Shown here: positions 1-9,721 of the stretch, piece by piece | Numbering within the stretch: position 1 is the stretch's first letter | Layout of the letters: each line of letters opens with the position of its first letter | NCBI GenBank assembly: GCA_030159075.1 | Contig: BROG01000642.1 | Coordinates: forward strand, 236,001-300,000 | Direction of reading: 5' to 3' | DNA length: 64,000 nt | Source of the DNA: Atrina japonica | Taxonomy: Eukaryota; Mollusca; Bivalvia; Pterioida; Pinnidae | The notes under the pieces: generated by a model | Database searches by the model: none | The model's input: only the letters and a program-made list of their open reading frames with translations | Told to the model about the DNA's origin: nothing | Position numbers and translations under genes: made by a program

Positions 1-947
1 ACAAGAAGCCGGTTCAAATACGACCGGGCTATACCCAGACATTTTAACGTAGGTTTTGGCGGTTCCTCCGCAATTTCGATTGAGTAAAAAGTGTTCTTTC
101 CACTGGGGCTAATTAATAAAACCGATGTTCCATGTCTCAGGCGATGCAATAAGTTTAAGAACACACAAATTTATAAGATGTATACATGTAACTGAAAAAA
201 GTAGCAAGTCTTTAAGGGGCGCCGTTTTACTTTTTAATACCAGTTAGTGATATCTCTCTTTCGAATATTTCTCCAGTTTACCACTAGTTCGTCACACTCT
301 AGTTCATGTATGTGGCATTATGACATAGAGTTGGTCGTCAAAAGAAAGTATGCGTATTTGGTCTAAGATTTTTTACTGGTTTTATATATTACATAATCTA
401 ATCACGTGTCAAAATATTTGACATTTTTTCATTATTATGTCCCACTATTTCTGCCATCAAGTCAGACTCATGCTGGTGTGTGTATAGACATTTTAAACAT
501 TAAAACCAACTTAATGTTTAATATAATCTTCTGTTGCTTCTGCTTGACCGGTTGTCGGGTAGGTACCCTGAAGGCGCGTGTGGCCATTTCTGGTAAAACT
601 ACCCTACATTTAGTGTCAAAAGAAACATTATTTAGTCAAGAATTCCCGTCTCCTTTTTGCATGGGGAGGAGTTTGAACGATTAATGTTAGTCGTCACCTT
701 TATGATGGCTTTTCAGAGGGAATGTTTCAAAGGTATAAAGTTCCAAAAATTTGTATTCAAAGTCAGCGATAATATAAAGCCTATATCGCTGATAAACCAA
801 AACTGATAGTGTAAAATATTCTGCTTTGGCTACCAGCTACCCAAACCGCCACCAGATAATATACCCTTACTGCATTAAAATTCGTCATCTTCAGATACCA
901 AAGTATAAATCTTTAGGATATCCAGGATATAGATACAAATCTGGTAA
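1..947. other. Upstream DNA, no feature recognised
   Basis: This is AT-rich sequence with only short chance reading frames. A 92-residue frame at 406-684 has no recognisable domain, conserved motif or splice context, so I do not call it. No repeat family seen elsewhere in the window was recognised here. Confidence 0.5.
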
Positions 948-1062
948 AAATGGACGAACACGGACCTCTGGAAATCAAGAGGTGGTATCAGGTGCATCAG
1001 GAAGTATCCCCTGTCGATCGGTCACACCCACCGTGAGTCCACAGTCAAATCCAAATGAAATC
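948..1062 (+). repeat. GC-rich, coding-looking fragment, possibly an old dispersed repeat
   Basis: The stretch is clearly richer in GC than its surroundings and lies inside an open frame (826-1275) that runs on into the SINE head at 1188. The text around 'cccctgtcgatcggtcacac' feels like a recurrent molluscan repeat, but that is memory and not a search result. It could instead be a decayed exon. No protein domain was recognised. Confidence 0.3.
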
Positions 1063-1187
1063 AGATCAGATATACAATACTTGTATATTGCTGACTTTAT
1101 GATTGTAAAAAGTTATCCAGAAATAACACCATTTCCAAATGTGGGTAACCTATGGGGGTCTTGGAGTAGAAGATGGATCTCATTTAA

Positions 1188-1402
1188 GATAATGGCTCAG
1201 TGGGTAGCACACTCGACTATTTATCGTGAGTTCGAGTCTATCCGGTGGCAGGTCGGATTCCTGCCCTTCGGATGAGACAGTAAAAACCCGACGCCTTGTG
1301 TCACAGTAGGTGTCAGCACGTTAAACAATGGCCGCATAAAGTGCCACGGATACTAGGCCAGACTAAAAAGTCCTTCACCGGCATTGGTGACGTCTAAATC
1401 GC
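1188..1402 (+). mobile_element. SINE-A copy 1, tRNA-derived SINE, 3' truncated
   Basis: The head looks like a tRNA promoter: an A-box-like 'tggctcagtgggtag' at 1193, then a B-box-like 'gagttcgagtct'. The body shares 'gatgagacagtaaaaa', 'tgtcacagtaggtgtcagca' and 'ccttcaccggcattggtgac' with the copies near 41.6, 42.6 and 59.2 kb. It stops after the 'gacgtct' motif, before the 'gggacgttaaacaacaa' end seen in complete copies, so it is truncated by about 45 bp. It encodes no protein; family members rely on LINE enzymes in trans. Confidence 0.85.
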
Positions 1403-1765
1403 TATTGCCTTATTATTGTAAAAATGACATCCACAATTTTATTTCAGTAATATTTAAAAAGTGACACCAACACTGCATATTCATGTGTATAAGCCTTGGC
1501 CTAAAGGACAGTCTAGTAAACGCCATTCAACGAATTACTATTTAGAAGCATGTCACAGCGCTCCGTTGAATTCTTATTTACTGATAGCGACAAAACACAG
1601 TTTGATTCGTTTATGTACGGGCTGCATGGCGTTTGTTGCCGGTGAAAAGGTAAAAATGCAGTCAAAACAGTTAAAACATTTGAAATTGACGTCCTTATCT
1701 AGCGTCAACTGAAATCAGAGGTTGAAATAAGACCATGTAGTGAACGAAAACGATGTGTGTGTGCA
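1403..1765. other. No feature recognised
   Basis: AT-rich sequence between the SINE and the GATA microsatellite. The 83-residue frame at 1461-1712 has no recognisable features. Confidence 0.5.
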
Positions 1766-1816
1766 AGATAGATAGATAGATCGATCGATCGATCGATAGA
1801 TAGATAGATGGATAGA

Positions 1817-1850
<34 letters not shown>

Positions 1851-1893
1851 TAGATCGATACATAGATAAATAAATAAATAGATAGACAGACAA
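1766..1893 (+). repeat. Compound tetranucleotide microsatellite (GATA/GATC/GACA/TAAA)
   Basis: Blocks of GATA, GATC, GATA, GACA and AAAT follow one another with few interruptions. Three overlapping minus-strand frames rich in Ser, Ile, Tyr and Leu are artefacts of this repeat. Confidence 0.95.
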
Positions 1894-2344
1894 GACGTAA
1901 ATAGCACAAATGACAAATTTTATAAATTAAGACGCTAGATTAAGAGATTGATTACAATCTATGAAAATATCAACTTTTCTGAAATACTCATTATACTGTA
2001 ATTACTGAAAAAAATGTATCAAGTTATTAAATTATCAGATAAATACATCATTACTTGTACAGTAACTGACTGGATGAGCGCTCGAATTACAAATGTTATT
2101 TTCTGGTTGTAAGTCCGAGCAGGGTCACAAAAATTATATATTTTTTTTCAAAAAAAGTACCTAAAAAGTATTTCCTTTGCGAAAGACTAGGAATTTGAAC
2201 TAAAAATGGCGGGGCCTTTGGATAAGATTTGTGTTGAAGGTTCTGTGTATTAACTGTAAACGACACTGGAACACTTGATTTTAGTAATGCTACTGAAAGG
2301 AGTGCATGCACATAAAAGTGATCAAGGAAAGGCTAATATAAGGT

Positions 2345-3373
2345 ATCAGAGAACAGACTAATTAGAGGTCTGGGGAACAGACTAACTAGATGTGATACAT
2401 CTACAAACTAACTGGAGGTTCGGAACAGACTAACTAGAGGTCTCGGGGAAACAAACTTAATAGAGGTGTCGGGGAAGAGACTAACAAGTCTGATGATGTA
2501 CCGGGGAACAGACTAACTAGAGATCTCAGGGAACAGACTAACTAGATGTTACGGGAAACAGACTAACTAAAGGTCTCGGGGAATATAACTAGATAACTAG
2601 AGGGCTCAGGGAACAGACTAACTAGAGATCTCAGGGAACAGACTAACTAGAGATCTCAGGGAACAGACTAACTAGATGTTACGGGAAACAGACTAACTAA
2701 AGGTCTCGGGGAATATAACTAGATAACTAGAGGGCTCAGGGAACTAACTAGAGATCTCAGGGAACAGACTAACTAGAGATTACGGGGAAAGACTAACTAG
2801 ATGTTACGGGGAAACTACTAACTAAAGGTCTCGGGGAATATAACTAGATAACTAGAGGGCTCAGGGAACAGACTAACTAGAGATCCCAGGGAACAGACTA
2901 ACTAGATGTTACGGGAAACAGACTAACTAAAGGTCTCGGGGAATATAACTAGATAACTAGAGGGCTCAGGGAACAGACTAACTAGAGATCCCAGGGAACA
3001 GACTAACTAGATGTTACGGGAAACAGACTAACTAAAGGTCTCGGGGAATATAACTAGATAACTAGAGGGCTCAGGGAACAGAATAACTAGATGTCTCAAT
3101 GAACATAAAAATTAGAGGGCTCAAGGAACAGAAAAAATAGAGGACTCGATCATACTAACTAGCGGTCTGAGTGAATAGACTTACTAGAAGTATAAGGGAA
3201 CAGACTAACTATGGGTCTCAGGGTACGAACTAACTAGAGATCAAAGGGAACAAATTAACTAGAAGTCTCGGAATAAAGACTTACTCGAGGTTTCTGGGAA
3301 CAGACCTCCCGGTGGATTCCAGGAACAGACTAACGAGAGGTCTATTCCGGAACGGACTGACTAGAGGTCTTGG
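2345..3373 (+). repeat. 25-bp minisatellite with 105-bp higher-order repeat
   Basis: The unit is about 25 bp and reads approximately 'gggaacagactaactagaga' plus 'tctca'. About 40 units lie head to tail. In 2520-3080 four or five unit variants ('gatgttacgg', 'aaaggtctcgg', 'gaatataactagataact', 'gagatctca') recur in a fixed order with a period near 105 bp. That is a higher-order repeat of recent origin. The flanks (2345-2520 and 3080-3373) are more diverged single units. Confidence 0.95.
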
Positions 3374-4182
3374 GGACTGAAGAGTTTAACGTTGATATGA
3401 TACATAGTTGTTGGTCTTGTATAAATTTAGCAGCATTAATGACACGTCTGGACATTTATAGATTACAGAAACGTCGCGGACATTAAATTTTACAGTTTGT
3501 TTTCCGCATACTAAATACGTGGCGAAACAACATTAACACCAAAAATATTTATATTTGAGAATAACCAATGTTCTGATATCACCCTCTGCACATATATCAT
3601 ACTATTAACCCGATAATTAAAGTTCTGTGGCAACTTTTCATAAAAGACTGATTTATATACTCCCAAGCTTTTAAGCTTGATAAATCTTTTGCGACACCTA
3701 AAATATTGAACAGCTGACAAGGAGACTAGATGATCATTATTTAGCTATATAATTATAATTTATTTTGACGGGTACAAGTACCATCCTCATACCTAGGTAA
3801 ACAGTTATTTTTATCAAAACCCTTATTTATGGTGTATTTCTGTCATTCATACGGGTAGAATCTTTCTGTAACGTTACGTGTTTTAGATGTCTTTGTAGTT
3901 TGAATAAATATATGTTGTTGAAGATATTTTGTTATAAACGACGGGATGATTGGAGTCCTATTCCATTACATTGACTTTTAATTAAAGTTCCACATTTGAC
4001 GTACACTACATTGAGGTTTGTAAATAACAGGGGATAAAAGGATAATTTTACAAGAAAATGTGCAAATTGATATTTATGATAGATTTGTTTTGCCGCGTCA
4101 CGGGCAGGTGGAAATACCGCAGTTGTAGGTTGTTTGAAATGGGGTATAAGCACATAGTGCAACACAGTTATATCATCATTTT
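3374..4182. other. No feature recognised
   Basis: AT-rich, with frames under 80 codons on the minus strand that show no domain. No copy of the window's repeat families was seen. Confidence 0.5.
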
Positions 4183-4226
4183 AGTATGTGTGTGTGTGTG
4201 TGTTTGTGTGTGTGTCTGTGTGTCTG
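4183..4226 (+). repeat. (TG)n microsatellite
   Basis: Slightly interrupted TG dinucleotide run. Confidence 0.9.
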
Positions 4227-4367
4227 TGTGAATCAAAAATTGGAAACATGATAAATGTAAAATGGGAGTACACACTGTACCCGCTTCTGTTTTGCCTTTG
4301 GGTGTCAAAACTCGATGTTAATTTTTAGTTTTGGTCGGTGTCAACAGAGAGTGAATAATAAAGGTCA

Positions 4368-4370
<3 letters not shown>

Positions 4371-4437
<67 letters not shown>
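4371..4437 (+). repeat. (TC)n microsatellite, first copy
   Basis: Uninterrupted TC repeat of about 66 bp. Confidence 0.97.
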
Positions 4438-4440
<3 letters not shown>

Positions 4441-4800
4441 CAAGGCAGGGGGGGTGGCGGGGGTGCGGTGTGAGATAGGGGGGTCCATTATGCGGATGGG
4501 GCAGGGGGGGTGGGGGGGGGGGGGGCGAGAGGTGGGGGGGTGGGAGATGGGGGTAGGGGAGGGTTACGGGGCTAAGGAGTGGTGGCGTTTTGGCAATGTG
4601 GGGGGGGGAAAGGCTGGGTAGAGTGTGGACGCATGGAGGTGTTGGAGGAGGGCGGGGTGTTGGGAGGAAAGGGGGGGGTATGGGGGGGTTGCGATGGTGG
4701 GGGGCTCCGAGCGTTTTGGCGGTTGGACGTGGGGCGGTCGGGTAAATATTTCCTTTTTTGGGGGGGAAGGTAGGTGGGGTGGATTGGGGCGGGTGAAGGC
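4441..4800 (+). repeat. G-rich low-complexity tract with G-quadruplex potential
   Basis: There are many runs of 4 to 13 consecutive G on the + strand, closely spaced over 350 bp. Spacing of G-runs by 1-7 bases fits the usual G4 pattern many times over. Reading frames of Gly/Trp/Arg on + and Pro on - are composition artefacts. Confidence 0.85.
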
Positions 4801-5032
4801 ATCGGTTAGTTTTTTTTATGTATTTTTTTTTTAACTTATTTGGTTTTTATTCTGGTTCTTTATGTGTTTTAATTTTTAGTTTTTTACTTCTTTTTTTTGC
4901 TTATTTTTTTCTTATTTCTTTTTTTTTTTTTTTTGTTTTTTGTTTTTTTTTGCCTTTGGGTGTCAATACTCGATGTTAAATTTTTAGTTTTGGTCGGTTG
5001 TGTTGTTCAACAGGGAGTAATTATAAAAGGGA

Positions 5033-5033
<1 letters not shown>

Positions 5034-5101
<68 letters not shown>
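5034..5101 (+). repeat. (TC)n microsatellite, second copy
   Basis: Pure TC tract that ends the second copy of the duplicated block. Confidence 0.97.
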
Positions 5102-5104
<3 letters not shown>

Positions 5105-6843
5105 CAGTGCAATTGTTTGAAGTTTAATAAACTACACAAATACATTATTAAACCGTTATGTTATCCTCTAAAAATAGTAAAGGATGCTTATGTATGATGT
5201 TCATTTATAGGATTTATCAGGGGTTTTTTTTTGGGGGGGGGGGATAAGGTAAATTCCGTTTGACGTGTTCCTTTCATTCTGACTCGACTTCATCATCAGA
5301 TATCAGATATCGATATATGATAGCAAGTACAATAGTAATATCAATGTTATTCAACAGTATGTACATGTATATGAGAAACATATTCCGATTGAGGTTCATA
5401 CCGTATAAAAACGATGTTTTAGTGAATTTCTTGTGACATACCTTCGGATAAATAAATAAATGGTAGAAGATTGCAGCTTTGTACATTTTGTATTGTTGTC
5501 GTTTATTACTGGATGCATTTGATTTGAGGATTTTCTGTGTGTTTCACAACCCACTTCTCTTTTTGACATTCAAACCTGGGCAAAACAGTCCTTTCAATCG
5601 CACTCTGCACCTCTTTTGAAAAATATAAAGGTATCCAAGTAAGCCAGAACTTATGATGTATTGTCGTAAGGGTGAAAGAGTTGTCTCCCGTGGGTCGATG
5701 CTTGACGTTAATAAACACTTTTTTTTCATTTTCCCATAGCATTCTATGTTAAATGAACCTTTCCCCCCAATAACTGTCAAGAATTAATGGTTTCATTAAT
5801 TTATGCGAAAATCTATATGTTTAGAAGAGTCTTTTTATTTTCTTCGGTTTTTTTGTTTAAACTTCTTCGAAGATTTATTTCTGAGAAACAATTTGTTTCT
5901 TTGCAATAAGTATTTTGTTGACGCCACTAAGAAGAACAAAGAAGGAAATGGCGCTACAAATTTCGCTTGTCTCTTACAAATACTTGCATTTTATATAAAA
6001 AGAAATTGACACATTCCAAAGCAAATTATAAAGGTAGTGCACATATAAGTACTTCCACGCAAAATTTTACAATATTTCATTGAATATATAAGTCAGGCCA
6101 ATTATTTTTTTTTACTGATTTAACATTTAAAGCAATGTGGGAATGAAAAAGTTGACATACTTTGGGAACGTGAGTGTATGTTAAAAAAAAGTTCGTCCTC
6201 AGGACTGTTTATACACGGTACACCCGTACATATATCACACACATTATGCACATAATTTGTATTCATGTCAAAAACATTATCATTGAAATTCAGTTTAGTA
6301 CATGATATCAAGAGAAAAATCAACCATCTGAGGTATAATAAGAGTTACATTTTTAAAGTTTTCAGAAATACATTCGTAAATGTACATCATAGTTTCTTTG
6401 TTTAATGATTGGACTATGAATTTATAAATTGATTAATTCTTTTATGAATGTTATAAGTGAAATATTCATAAATGTACAGATATTTATCATGAAAACACTG
6501 AATATATTTGATAATGAAATCAGCTAGATCTATAGTTGTGACTAAAGCTCCATACAGTGACGATAAAACAAAACATTTAATTTTCCATTTATTAATTTTT
6601 TTTTTAATTAGCCTACTGCCTGTTTGTCCATGGATATTCTTCATCCGGTCAGATCGTATTTTCAGAAGTTTGTCAGTAAGTGACAGTGACACTAAATTAC
6701 ATTGGTCACCTATGCAATCAGTGATCGAAAAAGAAAGACAAGTTTTATTCTTCAGGGAAATCATTTATCCATATAGATTTCAAGACTTCAACGATGTATT
6801 CCGGAAATAACTTGTGTCCGTTTTCAGGTTTTCTCTTGCGCCT
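5102..6843. other. Region upstream of MED15, no feature recognised
   Basis: AT-rich sequence with short frames on both strands (for example 6414-6764 minus and 6508-6810 plus) that overlap each other and carry no recognisable domain. A promoter is expected near its right end, but no TATA box, initiator or CpG-island-like segment could be assigned from the sequence. Confidence 0.45.
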
Positions 6844-6885
6844 TGAGTTGTCGTTCTTTGCATGGAGCTCTTTAAATCAGACAAC

Positions 6886-6950
6886 ATGTCTGCCGAACAG
6901 GTTACCGACTGGCGCAGTGAGCAATTTCGACGTAAAGTGATCACTCAGAT
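6886..6950 (+). CDS. MED15: MED15 exon 1 (start codon and first helix of the KIX domain)
   Basis: This encodes the N-terminus of Mediator complex subunit 15, a nuclear tail-module coactivator whose KIX domain binds activation domains of transcription factors. The exon reads MSAEQVTDWRSEQFRRKVIT, then Gln and two bases of an Ile codon, and is followed by a donor GTAAGG at 6951. The TDWRS...FR.K pattern is the conserved start of animal MED15. An in-frame stop at 6844 limits the frame upstream. An in-frame ATG at 6862 would add eight residues (MELFKSDN). I prefer 6886 because it has A at -3 and gives the family's usual short lead before TDWRS. The exon is 65 nt, phase 2 at its end, and joins 14365 to make an Ile codon. 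Non-coding 5' exons further upstream cannot be excluded. Confidence 0.92.
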
Positions 6951-7975
6951 GTAAGGAACGACCATTGAATCTGTCTTTGACAAGATATCGTCACTATTTT
7001 AGCGATTCACATGTGTTTTACTATTCTGATGGGTTTTACAATGAATCACAAGCATCTCTAAATGAGTCATCCCTATAACTTTGTCTTTTAAAACCAAAAT
7101 ATTGACAATGTCCTTTGACTTTGTACATCACACGAAATGTTACCCGACAGTTTACCGTGAAAACTTTAATTTAGCTTCTCTTACATGAGACAAACACAAT
7201 TACACATCTTTTGGTAGAGTTAAATTTTGTTTACACTTTACACAAATAGAAATATCATTACCAATTGATAATCAATTTGCAAAGTAAGTAAAAGGAGACA
7301 ATAGACTATAGTCTATACTATAGTATCAAGTTTAGTATTGCATTTTTGGTAATTTTTAATCATTAAGTTGACTTTGTGAACAGCCTTTGGTTGGTCGAAC
7401 TGTGCACTCTATAATGGAATTTGACTCGAGGTCTGGGTTCTCATACCTGTCAAGTCTACCCATTTTGGCAGTAGTTTACCAATTTTTTAATTCATCTACT
7501 GCAATACTGCTTGTCTACTGCCGAGAAAAAATCCACCAATTTCTAACAATTTTTATAATTTTCAACCGATTTCCGTATATTTCTACTGTTTATTGTCCAT
7601 TTTTGGTAGTCATTTTTGTTAGCATTAAATGTTCGTGATCGTAATCTTCAGTCTATTAGGGTATGACCATTTGATTCTGAAGGGGGGTGGGGGCTGGCAA
7701 ATTTTGTCATGTCAGATTATTTATTGTCATACCGTCACAGGACAGAATATTTATTTTTAAGTAGACCAGGGACAGATTATTTATTTTCTTCATTTTTTTT
7801 CGCTATCGTCATGTGGTCAGAAATTTTTTCAAAGGGGGAGTTGAGGTTGAGGGAGTAACATAAGTATATACTATTGGATTATTATAAGGCAAGATTGTGA
7901 TAAGGAATCCGTAGAAAGGTAACAGTTTACACGCTATCCCATTTCAATAATTTGGAAGCCTTAACTAGTATTTGT

Positions 7976-8143
7976 GGGCCTCTGTGGATGAGTGGTTACT
8001 GCATTGGGCTTTGAACCAAGAAGTCTCTAACTTCTGATCAGTGCAGGTGCGAACCCAGCTGGAAACTAAACTGATATTTGTGAGAAAGTTTGCCAGTTTA
8101 CTTGCGGAAGTCTGATGGTCTCTTCCCTGTAAGTGTACAAACA
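7976..8143 (+). mobile_element. SINE-B copy 1, 3' truncated
   Basis: The tRNA-like head 'ggcctctgtgg...gagtggtta' is followed by 'aagtctctaacttctg' and a B-box-like 'gtgcgaacccagc', then the body 'gtgagaaagtttgccagttt' and 'acttgcggaag'. The same order is seen in eight other copies. The 3' module ('aaaaactggccaccaccata' and 'gttgagtgtgg') is missing. Confidence 0.85.
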
Positions 8144-8683
8144 CACACAAATGGATGGAGACAGTCATTGTACTATGTCTTCAACCAAACTTTGTTGTTC
8201 TCAATTACAGGGGTGGATCCAGCAATTTTCAAAGAGGGGATGTAAAGTCTCTTGTTTTTTTTTGCTTTTTTTTTCTTGCGAGTGGGGAGATGACCAGATG
8301 CTGTACATGTATGCGTGAAAATGGTGCATTCATTCAGTGTAAAGAATTGGATATCATCGATGATTAAATTTTTATATATCTAGCTGATAATAACACAATG
8401 TAGGGAAAATCAAATGCATTTTGATATAATGCAAAGTTTGTTCATATTTATACAGACTTAGAAAACGCAAATCAAAATTTATTTACTGATATGTAGGGCA
8501 AACACATCAGAGATAAATTGAAATAAAACTAAGCATAGTCAAAAGCCATGAAATTCAAAATATATAGACAAATCCTGGGCAGATCTATGATTTAAAGTTA
8601 GAGGGAAGAAAGAGTATAAAGTTGTTTTTGCAGAGTGTAGCGAGGCACAAAAATTTTGGCAATTTATTTTCTTATTTTAAAAT

Positions 8684-8858
8684 CAGTGAAAACCTCGCTA
8701 TTAAGACTACCTATCTGACTCAAAGTGGTCTGATAAGTGAGATGGTCTCTTAAGCAATGTTCTTTACTGATTCAACATTAATTAAAAGACTGGAAATTCA
8801 TGGTCTTAATTATGAAGTGGTCTCCTATGCGAGGTGTTCTTTAGGCGTGGTTCCACTG
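8684..8858. mobile_element. MITE P1 (CAGTGAAAACC type)
   Basis: Starts 'cagtgaaaacctcgctatta' and ends with the inverse 'gcgtggttccactg' followed by TA. Internal 'tggtct' motifs link it to P3. It lies inside the 7656-9313 element. Confidence 0.75.
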
Positions 8859-8930
8859 TATAGAGGTTTTAATCATGTTGGTCAAATTCTGGGCTTTTGA
8901 GTAATTTACTGACAATACTGTACATATAGT

Positions 8931-9105
8931 AAATCCATATAACCTGGCTGGATGGAGTCTGAACCTTTATTTTTGACCTGGACGAGTTTAACTTTTAGTT
9001 TATAAAGCATAACATTGAAATTACACTGACTAGAGTAATTGTATCTACTTGTTTTCATACATAAAAGAAAATCCTGTACAAAAAAATTGCGAGCGTAGGT
9101 AGCCA
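8931..9105 (+). repeat. Dispersed repeat D, copy 1 (partial)
   Basis: Carries 'aaatccatataacc', 'ggatggagtct', 'gacctggacgagttta' and 'acactgactagagtaat', shared with copies near 17.0, 42.6 and 63.5 kb. Its 3' half is missing. No coding potential. Confidence 0.8.
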
Positions 9106-9647
9106 AAAAATTGAAGAATGAAATATGGCGAGCGAAGCAAGTCGAAAATCTTTAAATGTTAATTAATTTTTACCACAACTTTGGACCCAATTAAGGTCAG
9201 ATTATTTATTTTCTTGCTAGTCGAGGACAGATTAATTTTTTTCAAGGCCAGAATATTTATTTCCAGAATCTGCCAGGCCTCCCCCACCTCAGAATCAAAT
9301 GGTTGTCCCCTTACTGGCGACAAAAATAGTTTTTTCAATCCATTTTATTGAAGTATTAAGCCATCTAGGTTACATAAGTCCCTTAGATCTTTCAAATTAT
9401 TCAGTCATCAGGAACTTTGACTAATAACCCTGTTTATTGATTAATGTCATTAGACCGTTCAGAGGTGTAATTATCGAATGTGTGCTGGGGGTCATTACAC
9501 AACGACCCGTAGTACAGGATGTACAGTGGTCGTATACTGATACAGATTGATTAGATACCTGTATATTTAAACCTCCACACTTAAAATCACAATCCGTATG
9601 TTCTATCCTATATACAGACATAAAAGATTAAAATCTTATCTATCATA

Positions 9648-9721
9648 TTAGAATATTCAGAATTTGGTATTTTAAAATTCATTATAACATATTTTAAAAT
9701 ACTAAATTTTGACAATTCTAA
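9648..9721. repeat. AT-rich palindrome (about 30-bp arms)
   Basis: 'ttagaatattcagaatttg' and the following 'gtattttaaaat' pair with the downstream 'attttaaaatac' and 'aattctaa'. The whole 74-bp segment can fold back as a hairpin with a short loop. It may be a minimal foldback MITE. Confidence 0.7.

Larger units (their letters stand above)
4291..5101 (+). repeat. Tandemly duplicated block ending in (TC)n, with a G-rich insert
   Basis: A ~85-bp leader starting 'ttgcctttgggtgtcaa' and containing 'agttttggtcggt' runs into a pure TC tract at 4291-4437. The same leader plus TC tract recurs at 4949-5101, so the pair is a direct duplication with a period near 660 bp. Between them lie a G-rich tract (4441-4800) and a T-rich tract (4806-4955). 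Confidence 0.9.
7656..9313. mobile_element. Non-autonomous TIR element with TTA target duplication, PIF/Harbinger-like
   Basis: The left end at 7659 and the reverse complement of the right end at 9310 match over about 40 bp, with the shared core 'accatttgattctga' followed by G-rich sequence and 'ctggca'. Both ends begin with GGG and are flanked by TTA (7656-7658 and 9311-9313). A 3-bp TTA/TWA duplication is typical of PIF/Harbinger elements, so the class is inferred from that. Subterminal 'cagattatttatt' motifs repeat at both ends. No transposase frame is present. SINE-B1, MITE P1 and a D repeat lie inside. Confidence 0.7.

Noticed and set aside
1193..1265. A functional tRNA gene
   Set aside because: A- and B-box-like motifs are present, but the sequence continues into a SINE body shared by other copies and no clean cloverleaf with acceptor stem was seen.
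826..1275. 149-codon frame as a protein gene
   Set aside because: Its 3' third is the SINE-A head, and the rest has no recognised domain or splice context. Only the GC-rich core was recorded.
1695..1916. Three overlapping minus-strand frames of 62-73 codons
   Set aside because: They translate the GATA/GATC microsatellite in different frames; low-complexity artefacts.
2345..3373. CRISPR-like periodicity of 25-bp repeats, also at 24226-25479 and 36592-37546
   Set aside because: Units follow head to tail without unique spacers, and the locus is eukaryotic with spliced exons. These are minisatellites.
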